A stretch of DNA of 45,633 nt from Alcanivorax sp. UBA4485 (GCA_002389055.1 DGNT01000181.1:13944-59576), one strand, 5' to 3'. Counted from the first letter of the stretch, positions 15,037 through 23,988 are shown. Translations and numbers: made by a program. Notes: generated by a model from the letters alone, not told the origin.

Positions 15037-15107
15037 AAACTTGCGGGTGATAATCCTCGCCCCAGGGACCGGGGAAACAAACCAACCATCAGGATAGGAA
15101 GCCGCCA

Positions 15108-16631
15108 GTGTTAAGTGGGTTCAAGCGGGCCTCCTGGCCCCAAGCAGTCAAAGGCGGAGTCCTGGGCGTACTGCTAAGCGTCAGCGCGACGGCCACCGCC
15201 GCCCCCTGGGCGGAGACCGGGGATCTGCGCGCCCGGCATCATCTGGAAGCGCTTTCCGCGCTGGGCTGCTTCGACGGCCTCACCACCACCTGGCCGGTGA
15301 ACTGGTCCGCCGTGGCCGAAGGCCTGCGCGGCGCCAGCGACACCTGCCGCACCAGTGAGCACGCCGCCTATTTGCGTGCCGCCCTGGACCGCGCCAAAAC
15401 CCAGACCCGCACCGCCACCGTCACCCTCGGCGGCGCCAATGAAGAGCCGCTGTTCCGCCATTTCGGCGCCCAGCCCGCCGGTCAGGTGGACAGCTCGGCG
15501 GCGGTGTCCTTCACCGGCCGCCGCTTCGCCGCCCGCATCCTGGCCGGCTACACCGACACCGACGATCGTGAAGACACCAGCGAACTGCGCGCCGACGGCA
15601 GCTTCGTGGCTGGCCGCTTCGGCAACTGGCAGCTCGGCGCCGGGGCCATCGACCGCTGGTGGGGCCCCGGTCACCACAGCTCCCTGGCGCTCTCCAACAA
15701 CGCCCGCCCGGTGCCGGGCCTGTGGTTCGGCCGCCAGACCCACTACGCACCGCGCTCGCCCTGGCTCAGCTGGATCGGCCCCTGGGATTTCCAGGCGTTT
15801 ATCGGCCAGCTCGAGCAGGACCGGGCGGTGCCGGACGCCAAGCTGGTCGGCGGTCGTCTCACCTTCCGGCCCGCCAGTTTTCTGCAGATCGGCCTGACCC
15901 GGCTGTTCCAATGGGGCGGGGAAGGGCGCCCGCAGGGCCTGGATTCCTTCGGCGACGCTCTGATCGGCAAGGATAACGGGCAGACCAGCGGCTTCGCCGA
16001 GGGCGATGACCCCAGCAACCAGGTGGCCGGCTTTGATTTCCGCGCCGGCTTCCCGGTGTTCGGCGTGCCCACCGGCTTCTACGGCCAGATGATGGGCGAG
16101 GACGAGGCCGGCGGCCTGCCGTCCAAGTTCTCCGCTCTGGTCGGTTTCGACGCCCTTACCGGCATCGGCGCCGGCAGCCAGCGGTTCTTCCTGGAAGGCA
16201 CCGACACCGTGGCTGGGCGGGCGATCAGCGATGCCCGCTTTAACACCGCCTATGAACACGGGACCTACCGGAGTGGCTTCCGTTACTATGGACGCAGCCT
16301 CGCCTCCACCTTTGAAGGTGACGCACGCGCTCTGACCCTGGGCGGCCAGCAGTTTTTCCGCAACGGCGTGGTCTTTACCGCCTCGGTGACCACCGCGACG
16401 CTGAATGCGCAGGGCGTGAAGCGGGCTCAAGTCGAGCCCGATGGTGCCGAAATACTGCAAGCCAACGCGGAACAAGATATCGTGCTGGCGGAATTACGGC
16501 TGGAACACGGCCTGCTGGGCGGGCGTCTCACCTGGGCCCTGGCCGCCACCGACGACCCGGTGGACACCTTCGCCGGCGAGCGCGAACAGGTCACCGCCAT
16601 GGCGCAATGGCGCCGCACGTTTGACTGGTAA
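15108..16631 (+). CDS. wzi: Wzi-family capsule assembly outer-membrane protein
   Basis: 507-residue protein with an N-terminal signal peptide ending near ATATAAPW (about residue 34). It is followed by the helical and beta-rich pattern of Wzi: many alternating aromatic strands, AIDRWWGPGHHSSLALSNNA and WIGPWDFQAFIGQLE, which are typical of the family. In Escherichia coli Wzi is an outer-membrane beta-barrel lectin that anchors capsule polysaccharide at the surface. The start is GTG at 15108 after AGGATAGGAAG. It leads the export operon and is 6 bases from wza. Its presence favours a capsule over a pure LPS O-antigen. Confidence 0.88.
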   Translation: MLSGFKRASWPQAVKGGVLGVLLSVSATATAAPWAETGDLRARHHLEALSALGCFDGLTTTWPVNWSAVAEGLRGASDTCRTSEHAAYLRAALDRAKTQTRTATVTLGGANEEPLFRHFGAQPAGQVDSSAAVSFTGRRFAARILAGYTDTDDREDTSELRADGSFVAGRFGNWQLGAGAIDRWWGPGHHSSLALSNNARPVPGLWFGRQTHYAPRSPWLSWIGPWDFQAFIGQLEQDRAVPDAKLVGGRLTFRPASFLQIGLTRLFQWGGEGRPQGLDSFGDALIGKDNGQTSGFAEGDDPSNQVAGFDFRAGFPVFGVPTGFYGQMMGEDEAGGLPSKFSALVGFDALTGIGAGSQRFFLEGTDTVAGRAISDARFNTAYEHGTYRSGFRYYGRSLASTFEGDARALTLGGQQFFRNGVVFTASVTTATLNAQGVKRAQVEPDGAEILQANAEQDIVLAELRLEHGLLGGRLTWALAATDDPVDTFAGEREQVTAMAQWRRTFDW

Positions 16632-16637
16632 CGCCGG

Positions 16638-17804
16638 ATGAAGCACACCAAAAAGGATTTTCGACACCCTATGACCGACATAATCAAGCCTTTGCTGGTG
16701 GCCGTGCTCGCCCTGTTCATGGCGGGTTGTGCCCTGGCCCCGGGCCCGCACTACAGCAATTCCCCCGGTTGGTTCAGCGAAGACGACGGGGACGATGCTG
16801 AACCCCTGTCCGATGCGGTGGAAGTACACCAGATTAGTACCGCGGTGCTGACCCGTAACCAGGATTACAGCGCCCCCCAGCCGCCGGAAGCACTGCTGCA
16901 GGAACCGGAAAGCTACGATTACGAGGTAGGCCCCGGCGATGTGCTGCAAATCACCGTCTGGGACCACCCGGAACTGACCATCCCCGCCGGTTCCATGCGC
17001 AGTTCTGAAGAATCCGGCAACTGGGTCCATAACGACGGCACCATCTTTTACCCCTATGTGGGCAAGATCGAAGTGGTCGGTTTGCGCGTCACCGAAATCC
17101 GCGACCTGATTGCCGAGCGCATTGCCGAGTACATCGAGGAGCCCCAGGTGGACGTCACCGTGGCGGCCTTCCGCAGTCAGCGAATTTACGTCACCGGCTC
17201 GGTGAAGCAGCCGGGGGCCTTTCCGGTAACCAACGTCCCCACCCGCCTGTTGGACGCGGTGAACGCCGCCGGCGGCATCACCGAATTCGCGGACTGGAGC
17301 GACGTCACCCTCACCCGGGGGGGTAAGGATTACCAACTGAGCCTGCGGGCCATTTACCAGCAGGGTAATCCGGCCCAGAACGTGTTGCTCAAGCCCGGCG
17401 ATGTGCTCCATGTGGGTCGCAACGCGGACAATAAGGTGTTCGTGCTCGGTGAAGTGTTGGAGCCGCAACCGGTGCCAATGACCCGTACCGGGCTGAGTTT
17501 GGCGGAAGCGCTGTCCACCGTGGGTGGCTTTACCAAGGAAACCGCCAATGCGTCCGGCATTTTTGTCATGCGCCAGGCCCCCGAGGGCAGTGATCATCTG
17601 GTGGATGTGTATCAACTGAACGCCAAGCAGGCGACGGCGTTGGTGCTGGCGGATAACTTTCCGCTCCAGCGACGTGACATTGTTTACGTCACCGCCGCGC
17701 CGATTGCCCGCTGGAACCGGGTGATCCAGAACATTCTGCCCACCGTCCAGACCATCTACTTTGGCGCTTTGGCGGAAGACAGAATAAGAGATCCGGAGCG
17801 CTAA
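16638..17804 (+). CDS. wza: Wza-type polysaccharide export lipoprotein
   Basis: 388-residue outer-membrane polysaccharide export (OPX) protein. The lipobox FMAGC places the lipidated cysteine at residue 31 (an internal ATG at 16671 would make it residue 20). YEVGPGDVLQITVWDHPEL begins the Poly_export domain near residue 95, followed by two SLBB segments (RIYVTGSVKQPGAFPV; KVFVLGEVLEPQPVPM). It forms the periplasm-spanning exit channel with Wzc. The stop overlaps the wzb start by one base (TAATG), so translation is probably coupled. Confidence 0.93.
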   Translation: MKHTKKDFRHPMTDIIKPLLVAVLALFMAGCALAPGPHYSNSPGWFSEDDGDDAEPLSDAVEVHQISTAVLTRNQDYSAPQPPEALLQEPESYDYEVGPGDVLQITVWDHPELTIPAGSMRSSEESGNWVHNDGTIFYPYVGKIEVVGLRVTEIRDLIAERIAEYIEEPQVDVTVAAFRSQRIYVTGSVKQPGAFPVTNVPTRLLDAVNAAGGITEFADWSDVTLTRGGKDYQLSLRAIYQQGNPAQNVLLKPGDVLHVGRNADNKVFVLGEVLEPQPVPMTRTGLSLAEALSTVGGFTKETANASGIFVMRQAPEGSDHLVDVYQLNAKQATALVLADNFPLQRRDIVYVTAAPIARWNRVIQNILPTVQTIYFGALAEDRIRDPER

Positions 17805-18232
17805 TGTTCGAGCGCATCCTGGTAGTGTGCGACGGCAATATCTGTCGCAGTCCGACAGTGGCCGCGATGTTGAAGGCGGAGAGACCGGAGAAGACCGTGT
17901 CGTCCGCCGGTCTGGTGGGCCTGGAAGGCCACGATATGGATGAAACCGCCCGTGCCGTGGCCGCGAGCAACAGCCTGGAATGCGGTGAACATAGCGGCCG
18001 GAAGTTAACCACCGAGCTGTGCCGCGATGCGGACCTGATTCTGGTGATGGAAGCCCGGCAACGCGACCGGATTATCGAGCGGTTTCCAGAGGCCAGCGGC
18101 AAGACCTTCCTGCTGAGCCACTGGAACGGCGCCCGCGATATTCCAGACCCCTACCGGCGCGGCCGCGAGGCGTTTGAACGGATCTACCCCATGATGCGCC
18201 AGGCAGTGGATGCCTGGCTGACCAAGATTTGA
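17804..18232 (+). CDS. wzb: Wzb, low-molecular-weight protein-tyrosine phosphatase
   Basis: 142 residues, the standard LMW-PTP length. The P-loop CDGNICRSPT has the nucleophile Cys9 and phosphate-binding Arg15, and the general acid lies in DIPDPYRRG (about Asp115). It dephosphorylates the C-terminal tyrosines of Wzc in the cytoplasm so that export complexes can cycle. It lies between wza and wzc in the classical order. Nothing unusual. Confidence 0.95.
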   Translation: MFERILVVCDGNICRSPTVAAMLKAERPEKTVSSAGLVGLEGHDMDETARAVAASNSLECGEHSGRKLTTELCRDADLILVMEARQRDRIIERFPEASGKTFLLSHWNGARDIPDPYRRGREAFERIYPMMRQAVDAWLTKI

Positions 18233-18253
18233 AGTGAAAGGAACAGTGCGCGC

Positions 18254-20461
18254 ATGAGCAACCAGCCACAGAACAGTGACCGGCTCAAGGTGATGGACGA
18301 CGAGATCGACCTGCAGCGTCTTTGGGCCCTTTTACAGGACGGCCGCTGGCTTATTATTGGCACCACCTTGCTGGCGTTGTTCATGGGCGCCGCTTATGCA
18401 TTGCTGGCAACGCCGATCTACCGCGCTGACGCACTGCTGCAAGTGGAAAAAAAGCAGGCTGGCCTGCCCGGTTTCGAGGAAGTCAGCGAAATGTTCGCCG
18501 AGGAATCCTCCGCCACCGCCGAAATCCAGATCGTCCGTTCCCGGCTGGTGCTGGGGCAGGTGGTCGATCAGTTCAAGATGGACATTCTGGTGGCCCCGGA
18601 GCGCCTCCCGGTGATCGGCGCGTTCTCCGCCCCGGAACCGGTTCCGGAATTCACGCCCGTGCCCCTATTTGCCGGCTACCGGGACAGCCAAACCTTCGTC
18701 ACCGTGGAAACCTTCGTGGTACCGGACAAGTGGCTCGGTGAACCTTTCACCTTGCGCGCCGACGAGCAGGGGCAGCCGGCGCTGTACTTCGACGGCGAAC
18801 TGATTGCCCAAGGTCCGGCGGACCAGCCCTTGGTGAGTGATAATGGCCGCGTGCGTCTAACATTGGGCGAATGGCAGCCGGGCGAGGAAGAGCTGCAGGT
18901 TACCCGTCTGTCCCGCCTGGCGGCTGTGAATCGCCTGCGAAACAGCTTCAGCGTCAGTGAGCAGGGCAAGGACACCGGCATCCTGTCTATGAGTTTTACC
19001 GGCCCGAATCAGCAACGTATCCGCCGTGTGCTGGATGCGGTGGCGCAGACCTATCTCACCCAGAATATCCAACGTAATGCCGCCGAGGCGGAGAAGAGCC
19101 TGGATTTCCTCGATGATCAGTTGCCCGAAATCAAGGAAAAGCTCACCAAGGCGGAAGAAAAGCTCAACGAGTATCGCCTGGAAAAGGACTCGGTCGACGT
19201 CACCTTGCAAACCGAATCCGTACTGGAGCGCCTGGTGGCTATCGAGGCCAAGCTGAACGAGCTGAAGATTCGTGAAAGCGAGGTCTCCGCCAAGTTCACC
19301 AAATCCCACCCGGCCTATCGCACCTTGCTCCAGCAACGCCAGTCGTTGCAGGAAGAGAAGAACCAGATCGAAAGCGAAATCCAGAATCTGCCGGAAACCC
19401 AGCAGGAAGTGCTGCGCATGATGCGCGACGTGGAAGTGAACCAGGAAATCTACGTCGGCCTGCTCAACAAGGTGCAGGAGTTGCGCATCATGAAGGCCAG
19501 CACGGTGGGTAATGTGCGTATTATTGATGACGCCGTCGTGCAGCCCGAACCGGTCAAGCCAAAGGCAGGCCTGCTGGTGGCGCTCTCGGCATTGCTTGGT
19601 CTGATGGCTTCCGTGGGCTATGTGCTGCTGCAAGCCGCTCTGCACCGCGGAATCCAGAGCCCGGAGCAGTTGGAAGAGCAGGGCATCCCGGTCTACGCCG
19701 CCGTCCCTCTCTCCGAAAACCAGCAGAAGCTGGACCGCATCGTGGCCATGATGCGCCGCCGCAAGCGCTCCAAGCATGAGCCGATCCCACTGCTCGCCAT
19801 CAACGACCCGGCGGACCTGGCCATCGAAGCCCTGCGCAGCCTGCGTACCAGCCTCCACTTCGCCATGATGGAGGCCACCAACAAGGTGATGATGATCTCC
19901 GGCCCCAGCCCGGAGGTGGGTAAATCCTTTATCTCAGCCAACCTGGCGGCGGTGCTCGCCCAGGTGGGCCAGAAGGTGGTGGTGATCGATGCCGACATGC
20001 GCAAGGGCCATCTGCACCGCTACTTCGAAAACCAGAACGATGTGGGCCTCTCCGACGTGCTGTCCGGTCAGGCGGAGTACCAGCAGGCCATCCACGAAAC
20101 CAAGGTGGAAAACCTGCACTTTATCCCGCGCGGCCAGATCCCGCCCAACCCGGCGGAGCTGCTCATGCATTCCCGCTTCCAGGCGCTGATGGAACGGCTC
20201 TCCGCTGAATACGACCTGGTACTGGTGGACACCCCGCCGATCCTCGCCGTCACCGACGCCGCCATCATCGGCCAGCAGGCTGGCACCAGCCTGATCGTCG
20301 CCCGCTACGGCGTGAACTCCGCCAAGGAAGTGGACGTCAGCGTGCATCGCTTTGAGCAGAACAGGGTGGAGATCAAAGGCGCCATCCTCAACGCCATTGA
20401 GCGGCGTGCTAGTAATGAGTATGGCTACTACGCTTACCACTACGACAGTGATAAGCCCTAG
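18254..20461 (+). CDS. wzc: Wzc, bacterial tyrosine autokinase and polysaccharide co-polymerase
   Basis: 735-residue inner-membrane BY-kinase. The first membrane helix is near 34-54 and the second near 437-460, with the Wzz-like periplasmic and coiled-coil region between them. The cytoplasmic kinase has Walker A SGPSPEVGKSF (about 548-558), Walker A' VVVIDADMRKG and Walker B DLVLVDTPP (about 654). The C-terminal tyrosine cluster NEYGYYAYHYDSD is the autophosphorylation site and the target of Wzb. It controls chain length and export together with Wza. Confidence 0.95.
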   Translation: MSNQPQNSDRLKVMDDEIDLQRLWALLQDGRWLIIGTTLLALFMGAAYALLATPIYRADALLQVEKKQAGLPGFEEVSEMFAEESSATAEIQIVRSRLVLGQVVDQFKMDILVAPERLPVIGAFSAPEPVPEFTPVPLFAGYRDSQTFVTVETFVVPDKWLGEPFTLRADEQGQPALYFDGELIAQGPADQPLVSDNGRVRLTLGEWQPGEEELQVTRLSRLAAVNRLRNSFSVSEQGKDTGILSMSFTGPNQQRIRRVLDAVAQTYLTQNIQRNAAEAEKSLDFLDDQLPEIKEKLTKAEEKLNEYRLEKDSVDVTLQTESVLERLVAIEAKLNELKIRESEVSAKFTKSHPAYRTLLQQRQSLQEEKNQIESEIQNLPETQQEVLRMMRDVEVNQEIYVGLLNKVQELRIMKASTVGNVRIIDDAVVQPEPVKPKAGLLVALSALLGLMASVGYVLLQAALHRGIQSPEQLEEQGIPVYAAVPLSENQQKLDRIVAMMRRRKRSKHEPIPLLAINDPADLAIEALRSLRTSLHFAMMEATNKVMMISGPSPEVGKSFISANLAAVLAQVGQKVVVIDADMRKGHLHRYFENQNDVGLSDVLSGQAEYQQAIHETKVENLHFIPRGQIPPNPAELLMHSRFQALMERLSAEYDLVLVDTPPILAVTDAAIIGQQAGTSLIVARYGVNSAKEVDVSVHRFEQNRVEIKGAILNAIERRASNEYGYYAYHYDSDKP

Positions 20462-20542
20462 GCGACGACTAAGCGCCGACGGCCAAGGAAGGCCAAACGA
20501 TTGAACTAAGTGCAATTCTCAACGTCTGGTGCCTGGCCAAAC

Positions 20543-21715
20543 ATGAAAATAGCCCACATTTGCCTCTCCGATTACTACCTGGACGACCAGGCTTACCAGG
20601 AAAATGAACTGGTGGAGGAGCATTTGGATCAGGGGCATGAAGTGCTGGTTATTGCCTCCACGCAGGTGCTTGATAATGACAAGCGGCGCAGGTACCTGTT
20701 GCCTGGGCGCTATCGCAACGGCCAGGGCGTGGAGGTGATCCGGCTGCCCTACCATCCCTGGATGCCCCGCGTGTTGGCCAAAAGCCTGCGATCCCACCCG
20801 GGTGTGTACCGGTTACTGGATGAATTTGCCCCGGACGTGATTCTCTTCCACGGCATGTGTGGCTGGGAGCTGGTTAGTGTCAGCCAGTATAAGAAAGATC
20901 ACCTGGAGGTGAGGTTCTATGTGGACACTCATACGGACTTCATTAACAGCGCCAGAGGGTTTGTCTCTAAGTGGGGGCTCCACTTCCTGTACTACCGAAC
21001 CATCGTGCACTGGTGCCTGCCGTGGATAGATAAAGTACTTTACATATCCCAACTGACGGGAAAGTTCGCCCGGGAGTTCTACGGTGTCCCCGAGAGCAAA
21101 CTGGAGTTCTTTCCGCTTGGCGGCCGTCCGGTCCCCGACGATGAATACGACAGTCTCCGAAGAAGCACGCGGCAAGAGCATGACCTTACAGAGGACCACA
21201 TCCTGTTCGTGCAGTCTGGCAAACAGACCAGACAAAAAAAGCTCATCCGCACTTTGGAGGTATTCTCCAGCAACCCGGACCCGCGGTTTCGGCTTATAAT
21301 CGTCGGTTCGCTGCTCGAAGAGATCCGTGAGCAGGCTCAGGCGCTCATCGATTCGGATGACCGGGTCCGATTCCTGGGCTGGAAGACGCCTGATGAGATA
21401 AAAGCGTTGCTCTGTGGTGCCGACGTTTATCTGCAACCGGGCAGCCAGTCCGCCACCATGCAGACCAGTCTCTGTTGCCGCTGCGTCCCGGTATTGGAAG
21501 ACATCGAAGGGCATGGGATATACACGGAAAACAACGGCTGGCTCGTCGACACCGAGGAGGACCTGGCCTCTGTGCTGGCTGAAATCAGCTCAGGCACGGT
21601 TGATTTGAGCAGAATGCGTGACGCTTCTGAGAAGCTGGCCAGAGAACATTTGGATTACGCGGTGCTCGCTCGGCGTCTCACGGACGAACCACTTAAACCG
21701 TTGCCGACGGCATAG
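20543..21715 (+). CDS. Glycosyltransferase, GT-B (family 4-like)
   Basis: 390 residues from the ATG at 20543 (MKIAHICLSDYYLDDQAYQE); an in-frame GTG at 20510 would add 11 residues with no family support. The GT-B fold is suggested by the N-terminal Rossmann start, LIIVGSLLEEIREQ in the second domain, VRFLGWKTPDEIKALLCGADVY and the donor-site region that follows. The end of the catalytic motif (CVPVLEDIEGHGIYTENNGW) is less regular than in standard GT4 enzymes. It sits between wzc and the CRP-like site and may be the last gene of the export operon. Confidence 0.78.
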   Translation: MKIAHICLSDYYLDDQAYQENELVEEHLDQGHEVLVIASTQVLDNDKRRRYLLPGRYRNGQGVEVIRLPYHPWMPRVLAKSLRSHPGVYRLLDEFAPDVILFHGMCGWELVSVSQYKKDHLEVRFYVDTHTDFINSARGFVSKWGLHFLYYRTIVHWCLPWIDKVLYISQLTGKFAREFYGVPESKLEFFPLGGRPVPDDEYDSLRRSTRQEHDLTEDHILFVQSGKQTRQKKLIRTLEVFSSNPDPRFRLIIVGSLLEEIREQAQALIDSDDRVRFLGWKTPDEIKALLCGADVYLQPGSQSATMQTSLCCRCVPVLEDIEGHGIYTENNGWLVDTEEDLASVLAEISSGTVDLSRMRDASEKLAREHLDYAVLARRLTDEPLKPLPTA

Positions 21716-21731
21716 TGTGACATTGATCACA
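21716..21731. promoter_or_regulatory. CRP/Vfr-type binding site upstream of rfaH
   Basis: TGTGA-CATTGA-TCACA is a perfect match to the CRP half-site consensus TGTGA-N6-TCACA. It begins right after the preceding stop codon. A possible promoter, TTGCAC (21738-21743) with TATTCC 16 bases later, lies just downstream, suggesting activation of the rfaH transcript by cAMP-CRP or Vfr. Site seen; regulation inferred. Confidence 0.6.
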
Positions 21732-21945
21732 CAAACTATTTGCACTAGGATCACGAAGTTATATTCCGGGGGGAATGTAAAAGATCGCAACAAAAGACAA
21801 CCTGAGCACTACGGCAAGGCGGGCTCCGCCCGGCTAACGTAGGCTCCGTCACGCGAACGTCACCTCCCCGCGCGAAGCTTCATGAACACGGACACTCGGC
21901 CTCAAAAGGGCCGGGCACGGGCAGAGCCCCGAAAAGGAAAACGGC

Positions 21946-22443
21946 ATGAGCGATTCAGGCTGGTACGTGGTTCAGTGCCGCGCCAACCAGAACTACAGGG
22001 CCCAGGAAAACCTGGAAAATCAGGGCTTTACCTGCTTTCAGCCCCAGCTCTGTCTGGAAAAAGTACGCGCCGGCCGGCGCGTGCAGCGCCAGGAACCCCT
22101 GTTCCCCGGCTATCTCTTTATTCAACTGTCCGAGCAGGGCAGTGGCTGGCACACCATCCGCTCCACCCGGGGCGTGACCAAACTGGTGGCCTTCGGCGAC
22201 CGCCCGGCGGCGGTGCCGCCCTCCGTGATCGATGCCCTCAAGCTGCAAACCCAGACCAGCGCCAATGACGACCGGCCCGCGCTGCGCCCGGGCGACCGCC
22301 TGCGCATCGACCACGGCCCCTTCGCGGACATGGAAGCGGTGTTCCACCGCTTCGACGGCCAGGAGCGCGCCATCGTGCTGCTCAGCATGCTCCACAAGCA
22401 GCACCGCCTGACCCTGGCCCTGAAAGACATAAGCACCGTGTAG
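21946..22443 (+). CDS. rfaH: RfaH-like transcription antiterminator (NusG paralogue)
   Basis: 165 residues, the size of RfaH rather than NusG. The NGN domain (1-100) reads WYVVQCRANQNYRAQENLEN, then PLFPGYLFIQL and the TRGVTKLVAFGD segment. A KOW-type C-terminal domain follows (LRPGDRLRIDHGPFADMEAV). In enterobacteria RfaH loads on RNA polymerase paused at ops and prevents termination through long surface-polysaccharide operons. A perfect ops sequence lies 147 bases downstream of the stop, before wbpA, which strongly supports this role here. The ribosome site AAAAGGAAAA is good. The 230-base upstream gap holds the CRP-like site and small GC hairpins. Confidence 0.9.
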   Translation: MSDSGWYVVQCRANQNYRAQENLENQGFTCFQPQLCLEKVRAGRRVQRQEPLFPGYLFIQLSEQGSGWHTIRSTRGVTKLVAFGDRPAAVPPSVIDALKLQTQTSANDDRPALRPGDRLRIDHGPFADMEAVFHRFDGQERAIVLLSMLHKQHRLTLALKDISTV

Positions 22444-22463
22444 CCCTTTTTGGTTGTGAGAGC

Positions 22464-22530
22464 GGGCCTTGTGCGAGCGGGCCCAGCCCGCGAAAGGCCG
22501 GCAAAGCCGGCCGGCAGGATCCCAGAGACC
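22464..22530 (+). repeat. REP-like element, half form (copy 5)
   Basis: GGCCTTGTGCGAGCGGGCCC, then AGCCCGCGAAAGGCCGGCAAAG, CCGGCCGGCAGGATCCCAGAGACCT. It matches the left half of copies 1-3; the inverted right half is missing. It lies between rfaH and the ops element. Confidence 0.72.
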
Positions 22531-22589
22531 TGCCAGTGACAGACAAACCGGCAAACATCCGTCCTCAGGGAATCGACGGCAAACCCTGC

Positions 22590-22601
22590 GGCGGTAGCGT
22601 G
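22590..22601 (+). promoter_or_regulatory. ops element (RfaH recruitment and pause site)
   Basis: GGCGGTAGCGTG is identical to the enterobacterial ops core (GGCGGTAGCGT plus G). It is on the coding strand 60 bases upstream of the wbpA start, the usual place for an ops in a leader. Together with the adjacent rfaH gene this indicates RfaH-dependent elongation through the wbpA-to-pglE run. Confidence 0.88.
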
Positions 22602-22614
22602 TCTGGATTACAAT

Positions 22615-22634
22615 GTCGCCCTCGAAAGGGCGAC
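22615..22634 (+). promoter_or_regulatory. RNA hairpin in the wbpA leader
   Basis: GTCGCCCT-CGAA-AGGGCGAC is a perfect 8-base-pair stem with a CGAA tetraloop, starting 13 bases after ops and ending 16 bases before the AGGAG of wbpA. There is no U-run, so it is not a simple terminator. It may be a pause or translation-control structure acting together with RfaH. Confidence 0.55.
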
Positions 22635-22661
22635 CATAAAGAATGCAACGAGGAGACTTGT

Positions 22662-23975
22662 GTGAGCGGTGGCAAAGAAGCCGTAATTCGGCGCTTTAAG
22701 ACCAAGGAGGCGGTGATCGGTATCGTCGGCCTCGGCTACGTGGGCCTGCCCCTGATGCTGCGCTACAACAGCATTGGTTTTCGGGTTCTGGGCATTGATA
22801 TCGACCAGGGCAAAGTGGATAAGCTCAACAGCGGGGTCAGCTACATTGAGCATCTCGCCTCTGAACGGGTCGCCGCGGCGCGAGAAAGCGGGTTTGAGGC
22901 CACCGCGGACTTTGCCCGCGCCGCGGAATGCGACGCCCTGATCCTGTGTGTGCCCACGCCGCTGAACAAGTACAGAGAGCCGGACCTGAGCTTCGTCGTC
23001 AACACGGTGGAGGCGTTGCAGCCTCATTTCCGGCCCGGACAGATCGTGTCCCTGGAAAGTACCACCTATCCCGGTACGACCGAGGAAGAGCTGCTGCCCC
23101 GGATTACCAAGCAGGGCCTCAAGGTGGGCGAGGATGTCTTCCTGGTCTATTCCCCGGAACGGGAAGACCCCGGCAACCTGGACTTCCAGACCAGCACCAT
23201 TCCCAAGGTGCTCGGTGGGCACACCCCGGCGTGTCGCGATGTGGGCGTGGCGCTGTATGAACAGGCTATCGACCAGGTGGTCCCGGTGAGCAGCACCAAA
23301 GTCGCTGAGATGACCAAATTACTCGAGAACATCCACAGGGCGGTAAACATCGGGCTGGTCAACGAGATGAAAGTGGTCGCTGATCGTATGGGGATCGATA
23401 TTTTTGAGGTGGTGGACGCCGCCGCTACCAAGCCCTTCGGCTTTACACCCTATTACCCGGGGCCGGGCCTAGGCGGGCACTGTATCCCCATCGACCCCTT
23501 CTACCTGACCTGGAAGGCGCGTGAATACGGCCTGCATACCCGCTTCATCGAGCTGTCCGGGGAGGTGAACCAGGCCATGCCGGAGTACGTGGTCGGTAAG
23601 CTTATGGACGCCCTGAACGATCATGGAAAGGCGCTGAAGGGCAGCAAGGTCCTGGTGCTTGGCATCGCCTACAAAAAGAACGTCGACGATATGCGGGAAT
23701 CCCCCTCGGTGGAAATCATGGAGCTGATCCAGGATAAAGGGTGCCAGGTGGCCTACAGCGATCCTCATGTGCCGACCTTCCCCAAGATGCGCGAGCACCG
23801 GTTCGAGCTGGACAGTGTCCCGCTAACGCCGGATACCCTGGCCACCTTCGACGCCGTGGTGCTCACCACGGATCACGACCGGTTCGACTACGAAATGATT
23901 CGAGAAAATGCCGCGATCATCGTCGATACGCGCGGGAAGTACCGGGCTCAAGACCCGAAAGTCGTCAAAGCATAA
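22662..23975 (+). CDS. wbpA: WbpA-like UDP-GlcNAc 6-dehydrogenase
   Basis: 437 residues from a GTG at 22662, preceded by AGGAG at good spacing; the frame is open upstream but that part overlaps the ops leader. The NAD-binding motif GIVGLGYVGLPLML is near residues 18-31, and the catalytic cysteine is in GPGLGGHCIPIDPFY (about 272). The C-terminal UDP-binding domain holds GIAYKKNVDDMRESPS. It oxidises C6 of UDP-GlcNAc to the uronic acid, the first step toward UDP-GlcNAc(3NAc)A. Length matches WbpA (about 436). It is followed by wbpB after 13 bases. Confidence 0.93.
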   Translation: MSGGKEAVIRRFKTKEAVIGIVGLGYVGLPLMLRYNSIGFRVLGIDIDQGKVDKLNSGVSYIEHLASERVAAARESGFEATADFARAAECDALILCVPTPLNKYREPDLSFVVNTVEALQPHFRPGQIVSLESTTYPGTTEEELLPRITKQGLKVGEDVFLVYSPEREDPGNLDFQTSTIPKVLGGHTPACRDVGVALYEQAIDQVVPVSSTKVAEMTKLLENIHRAVNIGLVNEMKVVADRMGIDIFEVVDAAATKPFGFTPYYPGPGLGGHCIPIDPFYLTWKAREYGLHTRFIELSGEVNQAMPEYVVGKLMDALNDHGKALKGSKVLVLGIAYKKNVDDMRESPSVEIMELIQDKGCQVAYSDPHVPTFPKMREHRFELDSVPLTPDTLATFDAVVLTTDHDRFDYEMIRENAAIIVDTRGKYRAQDPKVVKA

Positions 23976-23988
23976 GGTAAAGTAACGA

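Noticed and set aside
15049..15054. GATAAT as -10 of the wzi promoter
   Set aside because: No acceptable -35 at 16-18 bases upstream; kept only as context for the palindrome.
15174..16475. Long open frame antisense to wzi
   Set aside because: Composition is Ala/Gly-rich with no motif, and the plus strand is an evident Wzi protein with a signal peptide.
21810..21920. Small GC hairpins in the rfaH leader as a riboswitch
   Set aside because: They are short independent stems without conserved aptamer features or an obvious switch to the ribosome site.
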